64,000 bases of DNA from HLUCCA09 sp965277275 (GCA_965277275.1 CBDICG010000001.1:434001-498000); one strand, 5' to 3'. Positions 24,574-33,549 are shown, counted from the stretch's first letter. Made by a program: numbers and translations. Notes: generated from the letters alone by a model not told the origin.

Positions 24574-25185
24574 TCAGAGGCCCTGTCCGGGCTTCACGTC
24601 CTTGAGCTCCATCGCCTTGGCCGGGTCACGATACATCTGCGCGAGGATATCCTGGCGCTTGATGTCCGCACGATGCCGCAGCGTCAGAACGATCGCCCCG
24701 ATCATCGCCACCAGAAGGATCAGCCCGGCGAGCTGGAACAGCAAAAAATACTTGTCGTAGAGCACCATACCCAGTGCGGCTGTATTGTGCGCACCCTCCG
24801 GCGTCGCCTCGGGGCTCTGCAGCACAGCCACGCCATCGGCCGTGGCCCACGAGCCCAGAACGAGAGCCAGTTGCATCAGGAGGACGACCCCGATCAGCCC
24901 CGCAAGCGGCACGTACTTGGCCATCTCGGCGCGTAGAGCCGCAAAGTCGACATCGAGCATCATCACCACAAAGAGGAACAGCACCGCGACCGCGCCGACA
25001 TACACGATCACCAGCAGCATCGCGACGAACTCCGCCCCAAGCAGGACGAACATGCCAGCCGAGGACAGAAACGCGAGTATCAGCCACAATACCGAATGGA
25101 CGGGATTGCGGCTGACCACCACGAAGAGCGCCGCCGTCACAACCGTGATCGCAAACGCATAGAAGGTGATGTCGACGACCGTCAC
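24574..25185 (-). CDS. nuoJ: NADH-quinone oxidoreductase subunit J
   Basis: A 203-residue, five-helix membrane subunit of complex I (ND6 homologue). The helix with the conserved pi-bulge, VIVYVGAVAVLFLFVVMML, and the N-terminal SRNPVHSVLWLI are characteristic. The start is GTG at 25185, preceded by AAGGGAG, and overlaps the stop of the preceding gene as GTGA. Confidence 0.96.
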   Translation of the reverse strand: MTVVDITFYAFAITVVTAALFVVVSRNPVHSVLWLILAFLSSAGMFVLLGAEFVAMLLVIVYVGAVAVLFLFVVMMLDVDFAALRAEMAKYVPLAGLIGVVLLMQLALVLGSWATADGVAVLQSPEATPEGAHNTAALGMVLYDKYFLLFQLAGLILLVAMIGAIVLTLRHRADIKRQDILAQMYRDPAKAMELKDVKPGQGL

Positions 25186-25604
25186 GTATCATCTCCCTTG
25201 TCCGCCTCGGCGCGCTCCGCGATCACCGATTGCGCCAGCTGCATGGCCTTCGTCATCGCGGGCACCCCGCCGAAAACCGCCATCTGGCCAATGGTTTCCG
25301 CCACTTCCTGGGGCGTCGCGCCAGCTTCGAGGGCGTGGCGGACGGTAATCCGGATCTGATCCTCCGCCTGCGCGCCCATGACCGTAAGCGCCGCGAGCGT
25401 TACGAGCAGCCGCGTTTTCGCGTCCAGGCCTTCGGGGTTGAACGTCCGCCCCATGGTCATCTCGAGCGCATCTTTTGGCATGGTCGGAAACCACTCGTCC
25501 AATGCCGGTGCCTTGAACGTCTCCATTGCCGGGTTCCAAGCCTTCGCCATCTGCGTCGACTGATCCATCATCTGCTGGAACACCTTCGTGAAATCCGGGG
25601 TCAT
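25182..25604 (-). CDS. Carboxymuconolactone decarboxylase-family protein
   Basis: A 140-residue AhpD/CMD-fold protein, recognisable from LLVTLAALTVMGAQAEDQIRIT and HALEAGATPQEVAETIGQMAVFGGVPA. Family members with peroxidase activity have a CxxC motif where this protein reads AQAEDQIRITVRH, so a thiol redox role is unlikely; the His before ALEAGAT is retained. The N-terminal 40 residues (FQQMMDQSTQMAKAWNPAMETF) look amphipathic and phasin-like. It overlaps both neighbours by 4 bases (ATGA and GTGA) and is thus translated with nuoJ. Its role in complex I biology is unknown. Confidence 0.8.
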   Translation of the reverse strand: MTPDFTKVFQQMMDQSTQMAKAWNPAMETFKAPALDEWFPTMPKDALEMTMGRTFNPEGLDAKTRLLVTLAALTVMGAQAEDQIRITVRHALEAGATPQEVAETIGQMAVFGGVPAMTKAMQLAQSVIAERAEADKGDDT

Positions 25605-26221
25605 CTCATCCCCCTCTCGATCTTGTCCATTCTCATCTCCAGCGTTTGCACGCGTGCGATCAGTTGCTCGATCAGTGCCGTCGGGTCCCCGCCCCCATCA
25701 GACACATCCGATCCCTCCGACCCGGTATCGCCTTCAGACAGGCTCAGGAACGCGATCGGACCTGAATTCGCGGGCTCCCAAGCCGTCGGATCCTCGCGGA
25801 AAGCCGCTTTCAGACGCGCACGAAGGTCATCCACGGCCGCGTTCCACTCCGATAGCGTCTCCGGATCTTCGCCCCAGAGGTCGGCCAACGCGGATCCCTC
25901 GTCCGATGCCAAAGCGAGTCCGCGCAGCGCGAGATCCGCGAGCCCTTTTGTTCCCGCCAGTCCCTCAAGACGCGGCGCGAGATCCCGGCGCACGTCGTCT
26001 GGAACAGGGCCGGGCGCGCCAAGGGCCATGGCAATAGCTTCGCATGCGGCAATGATCGATGCGCCCTGCTCCACCGGATCGGGCTCCAGAACTCCAGCGA
26101 CAGGCGGCCATACCGCGCATTCGATCGACGCAGTTACCCCAACCGCTCCCAGGTCCGCCGTTTCGGCGACCCAGTCCAGCGCGATGTCGTTTTCAAAGGC
26201 TCCTGCGCCCCAGGCTCCCAT
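25601..26221 (-). CDS. DUF4259 domain-containing protein
   Basis: A 206-residue cytoplasmic protein starting MGAWGAGAFENDIALDWV, the signature of DUF4259. The body is helical and acidic, and the C-terminus (PTALIEQLIARVQTLEMRMDKIERGMR) is a probable short coiled coil that could mediate oligomerisation. Its stop overlaps the next gene as ATGA and it begins 12 bp after nuoI. The function is unknown; the conserved operon position is the only clue. Confidence 0.8.
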   Translation of the reverse strand: MGAWGAGAFENDIALDWVAETADLGAVGVTASIECAVWPPVAGVLEPDPVEQGASIIAACEAIAMALGAPGPVPDDVRRDLAPRLEGLAGTKGLADLALRGLALASDEGSALADLWGEDPETLSEWNAAVDDLRARLKAAFREDPTAWEPANSGPIAFLSLSEGDTGSEGSDVSDGGGDPTALIEQLIARVQTLEMRMDKIERGMR

Positions 26222-26233
26222 CGGTCCGGTTCC

Positions 26234-26728
26234 TCAGCGGTAGGGTGCGTCGATTTCGAGGTTGCGTGCGATCTCGGCCTCCCAGCGTTCCCCGTTCGCG
26301 AGCAACTTGTCCTTGTCGTAGAACAGTTCCTCGCGGGTTTCGGTGGCAAACTCGAAATTCGGCCCCTCCACGATGGCATCGACCGGGCACGCCTCCTGGC
26401 AGAACCCACAATAGATGCACTTCGTCATGTCGATGTCGTAGCGCGTCGTGCGGCGCGAGCCATCGTCGCGCGGCTCGGCGTCGATGGTGATCGCCTGTGC
26501 CGGGCAAATCGCCTCGCAAAGCTTGCACGCAATGCAGCGCTCTTCCCCATTGGGATACCGGCGCAGCGCATGCTCACCTCGAAACCGCGGGCTGAGCGGC
26601 CCTTTCTCATGCGGATAGTTGATCGTTGCTTTTGGCGCGAAGAAGTAGCGCAAGCCCAGCTTCATGCCCTTGAAGAAATCCACGAGCAGGAAGTACTTGC
26701 CAGCGCGTTGCCAGTCGATTGCCGTCAT
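26234..26728 (-). CDS. nuoI: NADH-quinone oxidoreductase subunit I
   Basis: A 164-residue peripheral-arm subunit holding two [4Fe-4S] clusters (N6a and N6b). Both ferredoxin motifs are complete: CIACKLCEAICP and CIYCGFCQEACP. The amphipathic N-terminus (KYFLLVDFFKGMKLGLRYFF) anchors it to the membrane arm. The start at 26728 is preceded by GGAGG and overlaps the stop of a 20-codon minicistron. Confidence 0.97.
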   Translation of the reverse strand: MTAIDWQRAGKYFLLVDFFKGMKLGLRYFFAPKATINYPHEKGPLSPRFRGEHALRRYPNGEERCIACKLCEAICPAQAITIDAEPRDDGSRRTTRYDIDMTKCIYCGFCQEACPVDAIVEGPNFEFATETREELFYDKDKLLANGERWEAEIARNLEIDAPYR

Positions 26729-26787
26729 TGCGTGACCTCCATAGGGGGGTGCGTCTTGGCGGTTTGGATATGATCGGGTGCGCGCAT
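26725..26787 (-). CDS. 20-codon minicistron overlapping the nuoI start
   Basis: A tiny frame encoding MRAPDHIQTAKTHPPMEVTQ, with a good upstream GAGGAGAG site and a TGA that overlaps the nuoI ATG (ATGA). It would let ribosomes leaving nuoH re-enter at nuoI. It could be a chance frame; the coupling geometry is the only support. Confidence 0.25.
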   Translation of the reverse strand: MRAPDHIQTAKTHPPMEVTQ

Positions 26788-26801
26788 CCTCTCAGCTCTC
26801 C

Positions 26802-27842
26802 TCAGATCCCTGCAGCCGGCCAGCGGGCCCAGAAGCCGCCCAGCACCTCGAACTTGGCCAGGAAAGCGACCAGCACGACCCAGCCGAGCGAGAACGGCAG
26901 GAAGACCTTCCAGCCCAGCCGCATCAGCTGATCGTAGCGGTAGCGTGGCACGATGGCCTTCACCATCGCAAAGAGGAAGAAGAAGAACGCCATCTTGCCG
27001 ACCATCCAGAGCGCGCCGTCTGGCAGGCCGGGGATGGGCGAGAGCCAGCCGCCGAAAAAGAGCAGTGAGATGAGCGCGCACATCAGGAAGATGGCGATAT
27101 ATTCACCGGCCATGAACAGCAGGAAGGGCGTTGAGGAATATTCCACCTGGTAGCCTGCGACGAGCTCGGATTCCGCTTCGGGAAGATCGAAAGGCGGGCG
27201 GTTCGTCTCGGCCAGTGCCGAGATGAAGAAGAGGAACACCATCGGCAGGTGCGGCAGCCAGTACCAGTTCAGAAGGCCGGCATTGCCGTCTTGCGCCGCG
27301 ACGATGGCACCGAAATTCATCGAGCCCGTCGAGATGATCACACCAATGATGATCAGGCCGATTGACACTTCGTAGGAAATCATCTGGGCCGCAGAGCGCA
27401 AGGACCCGAGGAAGGCGTACTTCGAGTTCGACGCCCATCCCCCCATGATCACGCCATAAACCTCGAGCGACGAGACCGCGAACACGTAGAGGATCGCGAC
27501 GTTCAGGTCGGCCAGGACCCAGGTGTCGTTGAACGGGATCACCGCCCAGGCGATCATCGCCAGCACGAACGAGGCCATGGGAGCGAGCAGGAATACGGTT
27601 CGGTCCGCACCGGCCGGAACGACGATTTCCTTGACCACGTATTTCAGCGCGTCGGCGACCGTCTGCAAAAGCCCGAACGCGCCGACCACATTGGGGCCCC
27701 TGCGCATTTGCACGGCCGCCCAGATCTTGCGGTCCCCGTAGACGAGAAACAGCAGGCTCACCATCACGAAGCCCAAGACCAGGATGCACTGCATAAAGAC
27801 CAGAAGGAAGATTCCGGCGGGGGTGGACATGAAGTCTGCCAT
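26802..27842 (-). CDS. nuoH: NADH-quinone oxidoreductase subunit H
   Basis: A 346-residue, eight-helix membrane subunit that forms the quinone chamber with NuoB and NuoD. The QMRRGPNVVGAFGLLQ, AETNRPPFDLPEAESELVAGYQVEYSS-type loop and MALWMVGK-like segments are in place, including the Glu/Asp/Arg residues lining the quinone tunnel. The start is preceded by GGGAG. Confidence 0.97.
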   Translation of the reverse strand: MADFMSTPAGIFLLVFMQCILVLGFVMVSLLFLVYGDRKIWAAVQMRRGPNVVGAFGLLQTVADALKYVVKEIVVPAGADRTVFLLAPMASFVLAMIAWAVIPFNDTWVLADLNVAILYVFAVSSLEVYGVIMGGWASNSKYAFLGSLRSAAQMISYEVSIGLIIIGVIISTGSMNFGAIVAAQDGNAGLLNWYWLPHLPMVFLFFISALAETNRPPFDLPEAESELVAGYQVEYSSTPFLLFMAGEYIAIFLMCALISLLFFGGWLSPIPGLPDGALWMVGKMAFFFFLFAMVKAIVPRYRYDQLMRLGWKVFLPFSLGWVVLVAFLAKFEVLGGFWARWPAAGI

Positions 27843-27907
27843 TGGCCTGCTGCGTCTCCCTCATTCGCTTCCGGCGCGCCCAGAGGCGCATGCCGGCCAA
27901 TTCCCGC

Positions 27908-28339
27908 TCAGACCGTCGGGATCCCCCGCGCCATGCAATCCTCAACCGTGACTTCGGCATCAATGGTTTGCACGCCCTGCGGCAGGGCCGGCGAGATTGT
28001 GTAAACCGCATCCGCCAGCCAGAGGGAACCCTCCTCAGCGACCCTTGTGCGCACATGTCGCGCGAAGCCGAAACCCCGGATCAGGGTGTATTGCGCCGCG
28101 GCGCAGCGGGCGTATTCATCCACATCCTCCGCGCTGGCCGCTCCGCGCATCGTGACGACGATATTCACAAGGTCATCGGACAGAAGCTGCGTTTGCACCC
28201 CAAGATACGTTGCCTCGGGCGGCGCCTCGGGGCGCTCAAGCGGGTTTGGCGCGCTCGGTGGCGCGGGGACGCAGGCCACAAGGGCCAACGCACAGGCACA
28301 GACGCTCCAACCCGGGGGGAGGCTCGCGACGAGACGCAA
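27908..28339 (-). CDS. Putative lipoprotein in the nuo operon
   Basis: A 143-residue protein with a signal peptide and a plausible lipobox (LVAC at about 20-23) followed by a Pro-rich linker (VPAPPSAPNPLERPEAPPE). The mature domain contains two Cys that could pair (EYARCAAAQY and VEDCMARG) and no known motif. It lies between nuoG and nuoH with gaps of 15 and 65 bp, so it is co-transcribed. A periplasmic or outer-membrane lipoprotein is an odd companion for complex I, whose peripheral arm is cytoplasmic. Confidence 0.65.
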   Translation of the reverse strand: MRLVASLPPGWSVCACALALVACVPAPPSAPNPLERPEAPPEATYLGVQTQLLSDDLVNIVVTMRGAASAEDVDEYARCAAAQYTLIRGFGFARHVRTRVAEEGSLWLADAVYTISPALPQGVQTIDAEVTVEDCMARGIPTV

Positions 28340-28354
28340 GGCGCGCCCGCCCGG

Positions 28355-30394
28355 CTACTCCGCAGCCAGCGAGGGGCCGCTGTCGCGCGTTTGCTGGAGA
28401 TGTGCCAGTTCCGCCATCAGCTGGGACGCACGCGCGATCGGATTGGTCAGCCAGTAGCCGGACAGGGCAAGCCCGAGATCGCCCTCCGCCAGCGCGCCTG
28501 CTTCCGGCAGGCTTTCCGGCGCTGCGTTCTCGGGAACGCCGTCGACCTCCCGAAGATGCGGCACTGCCTTGACCAGCGCAGTCCGCAGCTGGGCCAGGCT
28601 GTTCCAGGGCTGCGCCTCTCCGAGCTCTGCCGAGAGCGCGCGCAGGATCGCCCAGTTTTCCTTGGCGTCTCCGGGTGGGAAACCGGCGCGCAGCGCCATT
28701 TGCGGCCTGCCCTCGGTGTTGACAAAGAGGCCCTGCTCTTCGGTGTAGGCGGCGGCAGGCAGGATGATGTCGGCCCGGTGAGCGCCCCGGTCCCCGTGGC
28801 TGCCTTGATAGATCACTGTCGGTCCGGCTGGAATGTCGATCTCGTCGACCCCGAGCGCAAAGACCGTCTCCGCGCCCTCCATGGCTGCAGAAAGGCCACC
28901 CTCTGTGACCGCACCGACATCGAGGGCCCCCACCCGCGCCGCGGCGGTGTGCAGGATCAGAAGCTTGGCCTGAGCGGCCCGCGCGGCCTTCATCACGGTC
29001 GCGAGGACAGCCGCACCGTCGTCGCCCGCAAACGCACCCTGCCCCACGATGATGACACCGGGTTTGCCGTGCTTGTCCGAGTGGTCCATGTCGGCCACGT
29101 TGGCGAGCGAGGCTCGATCCGTTCCGAGGTGCACGTAGTCATAAGTCAGATCGACGTCTTCGCCAATCAACCCGACCGTTGCGCCGGACAGCCACGCCTT
29201 GCGGATGCGTGCGTTGAGCACGGGCGCTTCCGTCCTCGGGTTGGTGCCGACGAGCAGGATCATCTCCGCCCCGTCCACGTCCTCGATCGTGGCATCTCCG
29301 ACATAGCCGTAGCGGCTGTCAGCGGGCAGCTGCGCGCCGTCGACGCGGCACTCGACCTTGCCGCCCTGCCCTTCGATCAAGTTCTTGAACGCAAAGGCCG
29401 CTTCTGTTGGCGCGAGATCGCCCACAAGGCCCGCCACGGTCTTGCCCTTGATCGCCACGGCGGCGGCGGCAAGCGCTTCGGGCCATGTGGCCGGCCGCAG
29501 TTTTCCATTTTCGCGCAGGTAAGGCTTGTCGAGCCGCTGCCGGCGCAGGCCATCCCAGACGTAGCGGGATTTGTCGGCCAGCCACTCCTCGTTCACCCCA
29601 TCGTGGTTGCGCGGCAGGATGCGCATCACTTCGCGCCCCTTGGTATCCACCCGGATGTTGGAGCCGAGCGCGTCCATCACGTCGATCGTCTCGGTCTTGG
29701 TCAGCTCCCACGGCCGCGCCGTGAAGGCGTACGGCTTCGAGACGAGCGCGCCTACCGGGCAAAGATCGACGATATTGCCCTGCATGTTCGAGGCCAGTGT
29801 CTGGCCAAGATACGAGGTGATCTCCGCATCCTCGCCACGCCCGGTCTGCCCGAGCTCGGGCATGCCCGCGACCTCGGTGATGAACCGCACACAGCGCGTG
29901 CACGAGATACAGCGCGTCATGTGGGTCTCGACGAGTGGACCAAGCTGGAGATCCTCAACCGCGCGCTTGGGCTCGCGGAACCGGCTGAAGTCGACGCCAT
30001 ACGCCATCGCCTGGTCCTGCAGGTCGCATTCGCCGCCCTGGTCGCAGATCGGACAGTCGAGCGGGTGGTTAATCAGGAGGAATTCCATCACCCCCTCCCG
30101 GGCTTTCTTGACCATCGGGGAGTTGGTGCGCACCTCGGGGGGCTCGCCATTGCGCCCGCCCCGCAGGTCACGCACCTGCATTGCGCAGGAGGCTGCGGGC
30201 TTGGGGGGGCCACCCACCACCTCGACGAGGCACATTCGGCAGTTGCCCGCGATAGACAGGCGCTCGTGATAGCAAAAACGCGGGATCTCGATCCCGACCT
30301 GCTCGCAGGCCTGGATGAGCGTCAGCGCCGGGTCGACCTCGACCTCGGTCCCGTCGATGATAATGGTGCGCAGCGCTGGGGCGGCGTCGGACAT
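28355..30394 (-). CDS. nuoG: NADH-quinone oxidoreductase subunit G
   Basis: The 679-residue iron-sulfur subunit of the NADH module. Residues 1-80 form the [2Fe-2S] ferredoxin domain (Cys41, 52, 55 and 70). The His/Cys [4Fe-4S] ligands and a CPICDQGGECDLQ block follow, then THMTRCISCTRCVRF and a degenerate molybdopterin-oxidoreductase domain to the C-terminus. The ATG at 30394 follows CAGGAGG; earlier in-frame codons lack conservation. The length is normal for alphaproteobacteria and shorter than in E. coli. Confidence 0.97.
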   Translation of the reverse strand: MSDAAPALRTIIIDGTEVEVDPALTLIQACEQVGIEIPRFCYHERLSIAGNCRMCLVEVVGGPPKPAASCAMQVRDLRGGRNGEPPEVRTNSPMVKKAREGVMEFLLINHPLDCPICDQGGECDLQDQAMAYGVDFSRFREPKRAVEDLQLGPLVETHMTRCISCTRCVRFITEVAGMPELGQTGRGEDAEITSYLGQTLASNMQGNIVDLCPVGALVSKPYAFTARPWELTKTETIDVMDALGSNIRVDTKGREVMRILPRNHDGVNEEWLADKSRYVWDGLRRQRLDKPYLRENGKLRPATWPEALAAAAVAIKGKTVAGLVGDLAPTEAAFAFKNLIEGQGGKVECRVDGAQLPADSRYGYVGDATIEDVDGAEMILLVGTNPRTEAPVLNARIRKAWLSGATVGLIGEDVDLTYDYVHLGTDRASLANVADMDHSDKHGKPGVIIVGQGAFAGDDGAAVLATVMKAARAAQAKLLILHTAAARVGALDVGAVTEGGLSAAMEGAETVFALGVDEIDIPAGPTVIYQGSHGDRGAHRADIILPAAAYTEEQGLFVNTEGRPQMALRAGFPPGDAKENWAILRALSAELGEAQPWNSLAQLRTALVKAVPHLREVDGVPENAAPESLPEAGALAEGDLGLALSGYWLTNPIARASQLMAELAHLQQTRDSGPSLAAE

Positions 30395-30465
30395 GCAGCA
30401 AGCCTCCTGTCGGGCGGGCGAACGGCGGGTGCCGACCAACCGCTCAGCATCGGTTTGCCCTGTTG

Positions 30466-30882
30466 CTAGCGGCTCCGGAGGAGTTCGCCAATGGGCGAGT
30501 TTGCCGCGATTTCATCCTTCCCGGCCTTGCAGTAGCTCGCTGCGTTGCCACGTTGCACACCGCGCTCGCTCAAGTAGGCCTTCGCGCGAGCCTCCATGGC
30601 CCGAACATCTTCCTTGCTTTCGAGGTAGTCGGAGATCTCCTTTCTCGAATACCCCTGCGCCAGCGCGTAGTTATAGAGCGCCCTGCCCTTGCGATAAACG
30701 ACACCCATGCGTGCGGAAATCGTCGGACAGTGCTCGCGGATCTGAATGCCGACCGCTGCGGTGAAGAGCTGATCGTTGATCGGCTTGTTGTCCCGCAGAT
30801 GCGGGCGCGCGTCGGCGGCGGTCGTAAAGGCGAGCGCGAAGAGCGTCATCAGGAAAGCGGCGGCTGTCAGGTTCTTGAACAT
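30466..30882 (-). CDS. DUF5333 exported protein
   Basis: A 138-residue protein with a cleavable signal peptide (MFKNLTAAAFLMTLFALAFTTAADA). The mature part matches what I recall of DUF5333, a Rhodobacterales family: INDQLFTAAVGIQIREHCPTISAR, LAQGYSRKEISDYLESKED and a closing SPIGELLR. It has two Cys that may pair. Its position between nuoG and nuoF and its restriction to this order point to a lineage-specific envelope protein; no biochemical role is known to me. Confidence 0.75.
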   Translation of the reverse strand: MFKNLTAAAFLMTLFALAFTTAADARPHLRDNKPINDQLFTAAVGIQIREHCPTISARMGVVYRKGRALYNYALAQGYSRKEISDYLESKEDVRAMEARAKAYLSERGVQRGNAASYCKAGKDEIAANSPIGELLRSR

Positions 30883-30957
30883 GGTCTTGTCCCGTTTCGT
30901 GCGTTCGAAACATGGGCAACCGCGACCCTGTTATTCAATAGCGGCGGGTTCGCTTCC

Positions 30958-31467
30958 TTAGGATGGCACGGGGCTGGGCGACATCTCGCCGACACCCTCG
31001 CGTTGTGGCCCGGGCAAGAGTGCCGAAAACGTAAACGCGTCATCCGACGGGCCGTGGGCCAGCAGATGCTCAACGCGCGATCGCGCCTCCGCGATATCCG
31101 GGATGTGCCCTTGCGGAACCCACCACAGCACATGTCCGCTCTGTTTGGGGACAAACCACTCGGCAGAGCGGCGAAAGAACGCGCCGTGCACTGTCTGGTA
31201 GACGTAGGCCGAGATATCCTCGGGCCGTTCCCAAACGGAAAAGGAAGCGATCATGCGCGGGTTCTCGGTGAAGAGCTCCCAGCCGATCTTCACGGCGTCA
31301 CGCGCCTCGTCCCCGTTGCGCCAGACGAATCCCGGGCTGCGCTCCGCGAGCGCGTTCACCTTCGCAACCGCGTTCACGAACGGCGCAACCTTCGGGCTAT
31401 CGATATCCGCAACGAGCGAACCCCAGTTGAAGTGGGCAATGTGCATCCCGTCCGGCTGAAGAGCCAT
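30958..31467 (-). CDS. DUF3291 domain-containing protein
   Basis: A 169-residue protein of the DUF3291 family, a dimeric alpha/beta-barrel related to antibiotic-monooxygenase folds. HIAHFNWG, SPGFVWRN, WELFTENPRMIASFSVWERPEDISAYVYQTVHGAFFRRSAEWF and HVLWWVPQGHIPDIAEA are typical. The ATG at 31467 follows GGGAGA and is preferred over the codon 15 bases upstream. Trp/His-rich pockets in such barrels can bind flavin or haem, but no activity is assigned. Confidence 0.8.
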   Translation of the reverse strand: MALQPDGMHIAHFNWGSLVADIDSPKVAPFVNAVAKVNALAERSPGFVWRNGDEARDAVKIGWELFTENPRMIASFSVWERPEDISAYVYQTVHGAFFRRSAEWFVPKQSGHVLWWVPQGHIPDIAEARSRVEHLLAHGPSDDAFTFSALLPGPQREGVGEMSPSPVPS

Positions 31468-31514
31468 TCGCGTGTCTCCCATCGAGCAGTGTGTCTGGAC
31501 CAGACCACACCGCG

Positions 31515-31949
31515 CTATGCCGGGTCCACCTTGAAGAGCCGCCCAAGCAGTGTCTGCTCATCGGCTTCGCGGCGGGCAACCGGGCAGACCTGCTCGGCGA
31601 TGAGGGGCGTGTCGAGCCCCAGGTCGTCGTACCGTGCCTCGGCTGCGGCCAGAACGGCCTGACGGGCTGCTGTCGAGTGCAGCCTTGGATCCCCTATTGC
31701 CCAGCCATCCCTGTCGAGCAGGTCATAGACACCGCCTCGAAGGAATTCATCGGCATCGACATCGACCTGCACGTCGGCGCATTGCGACGCCATGTGGCTT
31801 GCCACACGCAAGAGTGCCGCGCCTTCGATGAAGTAGTCGGGGGCGCCCTCCTGCGCCAGAGCACCCGAGCCGAACGTCGCTGCACCGGCTGCGGCCCGGA
31901 GCACCTGCCGCAGGCTTGCTCCCGAGCTAGTTGGACTTTTGCTCGGCAT
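31515..31949 (-). CDS. Exported protein, probable DUF5333 relative
   Basis: A 144-residue protein with an N-terminal export signal (SLRQVLRAAAGAATFGSGALAQ). Its layout, a first Cys near residue 57, a DLLDRDGW segment and a terminal C-near-LLGRLF block, parallels the DUF5333 protein encoded two genes downstream, suggesting an old duplication, although identity is low. Its 5' end overlaps the pentapeptide-repeat gene by 23 bases. Function unknown. Confidence 0.6.
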   Translation of the reverse strand: MPSKSPTSSGASLRQVLRAAAGAATFGSGALAQEGAPDYFIEGAALLRVASHMASQCADVQVDVDADEFLRGGVYDLLDRDGWAIGDPRLHSTAARQAVLAAAEARYDDLGLDTPLIAEQVCPVARREADEQTLLGRLFKVDPA

Positions 31950-32199
31950 ACGCGGCCATTAGATCTTGGACGAGGATCCCGTGAATGCGCATCCCATCAA
32001 TCCGCGCCTGATCGATGGAAACATCCGTCAGATCAACATTGCTCAAGCGTGCTCCAACCATCGCGGCATCGCGAATCTCCAGACCAGTGAGATCGACGTT
32101 TTCAAACCTGGCACCGGCAAGGCTCACATTGCTGAAGCGCGCCTCCGGGCACCGCACGTCGTCAAGCTCCAGCGGCTCAGAGACGCCAGACAGCTTCAT
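31927..32199 (-). CDS. Pentapeptide-repeat protein
   Basis: A 90-residue protein with about ten tandem A(N/D)LxX units in the middle (ARFSNVSLAGARFENVDLTG, then LEIRDAAMVGARLSNVDLTD), predicted to form a short right-handed quadrilateral beta-helix. It begins 3 bp after the nuoF stop. Such small pentapeptide proteins serve as interaction scaffolds; any link to NuoF is inferred only from position. Confidence 0.8.
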   Translation of the reverse strand: MKLSGVSEPLELDDVRCPEARFSNVSLAGARFENVDLTGLEIRDAAMVGARLSNVDLTDVSIDQARIDGMRIHGILVQDLMAAYAEQKSN

Positions 32200-32202
32200 G
32201 GG

Positions 32203-33501
32203 TCATTCCGCCGCTACGGGCGTGGCCTTGCGGCGACGCTTGTGGGCGATCCTGTCCTCGATCTCGTGGCGGAAGTGGCGGATGAGGCCCTGGATTGGCC
32301 ACGCCGCCGCATCGCCGAGCGCGCAGATCGTGTGCCCTTCAACCTGCTTTGTGACGTCGAGCAGCATGTCGATCTCTGCCGGATCGGCCTCACCCTTCAC
32401 CAGTCGATCCATCACGCGCATCATCCAGCCCGTTCCCTCGCGACACGGCGTGCACTGGCCGCAGCTCTCGTGCTTGTAGAAGGCAGAGAGCCGCCAGATC
32501 GCCTTGATGACGTCTGTCGACTTGTCCATCACAATCACCGCTGCGGTGCCGAGACCCGAGCGCTGTTCACGCAACCAGTCGAAGTCCATGATGGCGCCTT
32601 CGCGCATCATCTCACCCGGCAGGAGCGGCACTGAGGAACCGCCGGGGATCACCGCCTTGAGGTTGTCCCAGCCACCGCGGATGCCGCCGCAATGGGTCTC
32701 GATCAGCTCGTCGAACGGAATCGACATGGCTTCCTCGACAACGCAGGGCTTGTTCACGTGACCGGAAATCGCGAAGAGCTTTGTCCCGGTGTTGTTGGGT
32801 CGGCCAAAGCCCGCGAACCAATCGCCGCCGCGGCGCAACACGGTCGGCACCACCGCGATGCTCTCGACGTTGTTCACGGTCGTCGGGCAGCCATAGAGCC
32901 CCGCGCCCGCCGGGAACGGCGGCTTCATGCGTGGCATGCCCTTCTTGCCCTCGAGGCTCTCCAGAAGCGCGGTTTCTTCACCGCAAATATAGGCCCCTGC
33001 GCCGTGGTGGAGGAAAATCTCGAAATCCCAGCCGGACCCCGCCGCATTCTTGCCCACGAGCCCCGCGTCATAGGCTTCGTCGATCGCGGCCTGCAACGCC
33101 TCCTTCTCGCGGATATACTCGCCTCGAATGTAGATGTAGCAGTGGTGGGCCTGCATCGCGAAAGAGGCGATCAGGCAGCCTTCGATCAGAGTATGCGGAT
33201 CGTGCCGCATGATCTCACGATCCTTGCAGGTGCCGGGCTCGGATTCGTCTGCGTTGACGACAAGGTAGTGCGGGCGGCCGTCGCTTTCCTTGGGCATGAA
33301 GGACCACTTCAGCCCTGTCGGGAAGCCAGCTCCCCCTCGCCCGCGTAGACCGGAGGCTTTCATCTCGTCGATGATCCAGTCGCGGCCTTTTTCGATCAGC
33401 TTTCCTGTGCCGTCCCAATGGCCACGCGCCTTCGCGCCGGCAAGGGTCCGGTCGTGCATTCCGTAGAGATTGGTGAAGATGCGGTCTTCATCTTTGAGCA
33501 T
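32203..33501 (-). CDS. nuoF: NADH-quinone oxidoreductase subunit F
   Basis: The 432-residue subunit that binds NADH, FMN and [4Fe-4S] cluster N3. The Gly-rich FMN loop GLRGRGGAGFPTGLKWS lies at 51-67, the NADH site follows in YLVVNADESEPGTCKDRE and GAGAYICGEETALLES, and ESCGQCTPCREG binds the cluster. The ATG at 33501 was chosen because MLKDEDRIFTNLYG is the family N-terminus; the earlier in-frame start adds 12 unrelated residues. Confidence 0.97.
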   Translation of the reverse strand: MLKDEDRIFTNLYGMHDRTLAGAKARGHWDGTGKLIEKGRDWIIDEMKASGLRGRGGAGFPTGLKWSFMPKESDGRPHYLVVNADESEPGTCKDREIMRHDPHTLIEGCLIASFAMQAHHCYIYIRGEYIREKEALQAAIDEAYDAGLVGKNAAGSGWDFEIFLHHGAGAYICGEETALLESLEGKKGMPRMKPPFPAGAGLYGCPTTVNNVESIAVVPTVLRRGGDWFAGFGRPNNTGTKLFAISGHVNKPCVVEEAMSIPFDELIETHCGGIRGGWDNLKAVIPGGSSVPLLPGEMMREGAIMDFDWLREQRSGLGTAAVIVMDKSTDVIKAIWRLSAFYKHESCGQCTPCREGTGWMMRVMDRLVKGEADPAEIDMLLDVTKQVEGHTICALGDAAAWPIQGLIRHFRHEIEDRIAHKRRRKATPVAAE

Positions 33502-33549
33502 GCCTGCCACTCCCGATCTGGTGCCGCCTTGAGACACCTAAAGCGGGCG

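Noticed and set aside
27842..30469. An 875-codon open frame on the + strand opposite nuoG and its neighbours
   Set aside because: Its sequence is Arg/Gly/His-rich without known domains, and it lies antisense to the complete nuoG with all cluster ligands. It is a typical GC-rich shadow frame.
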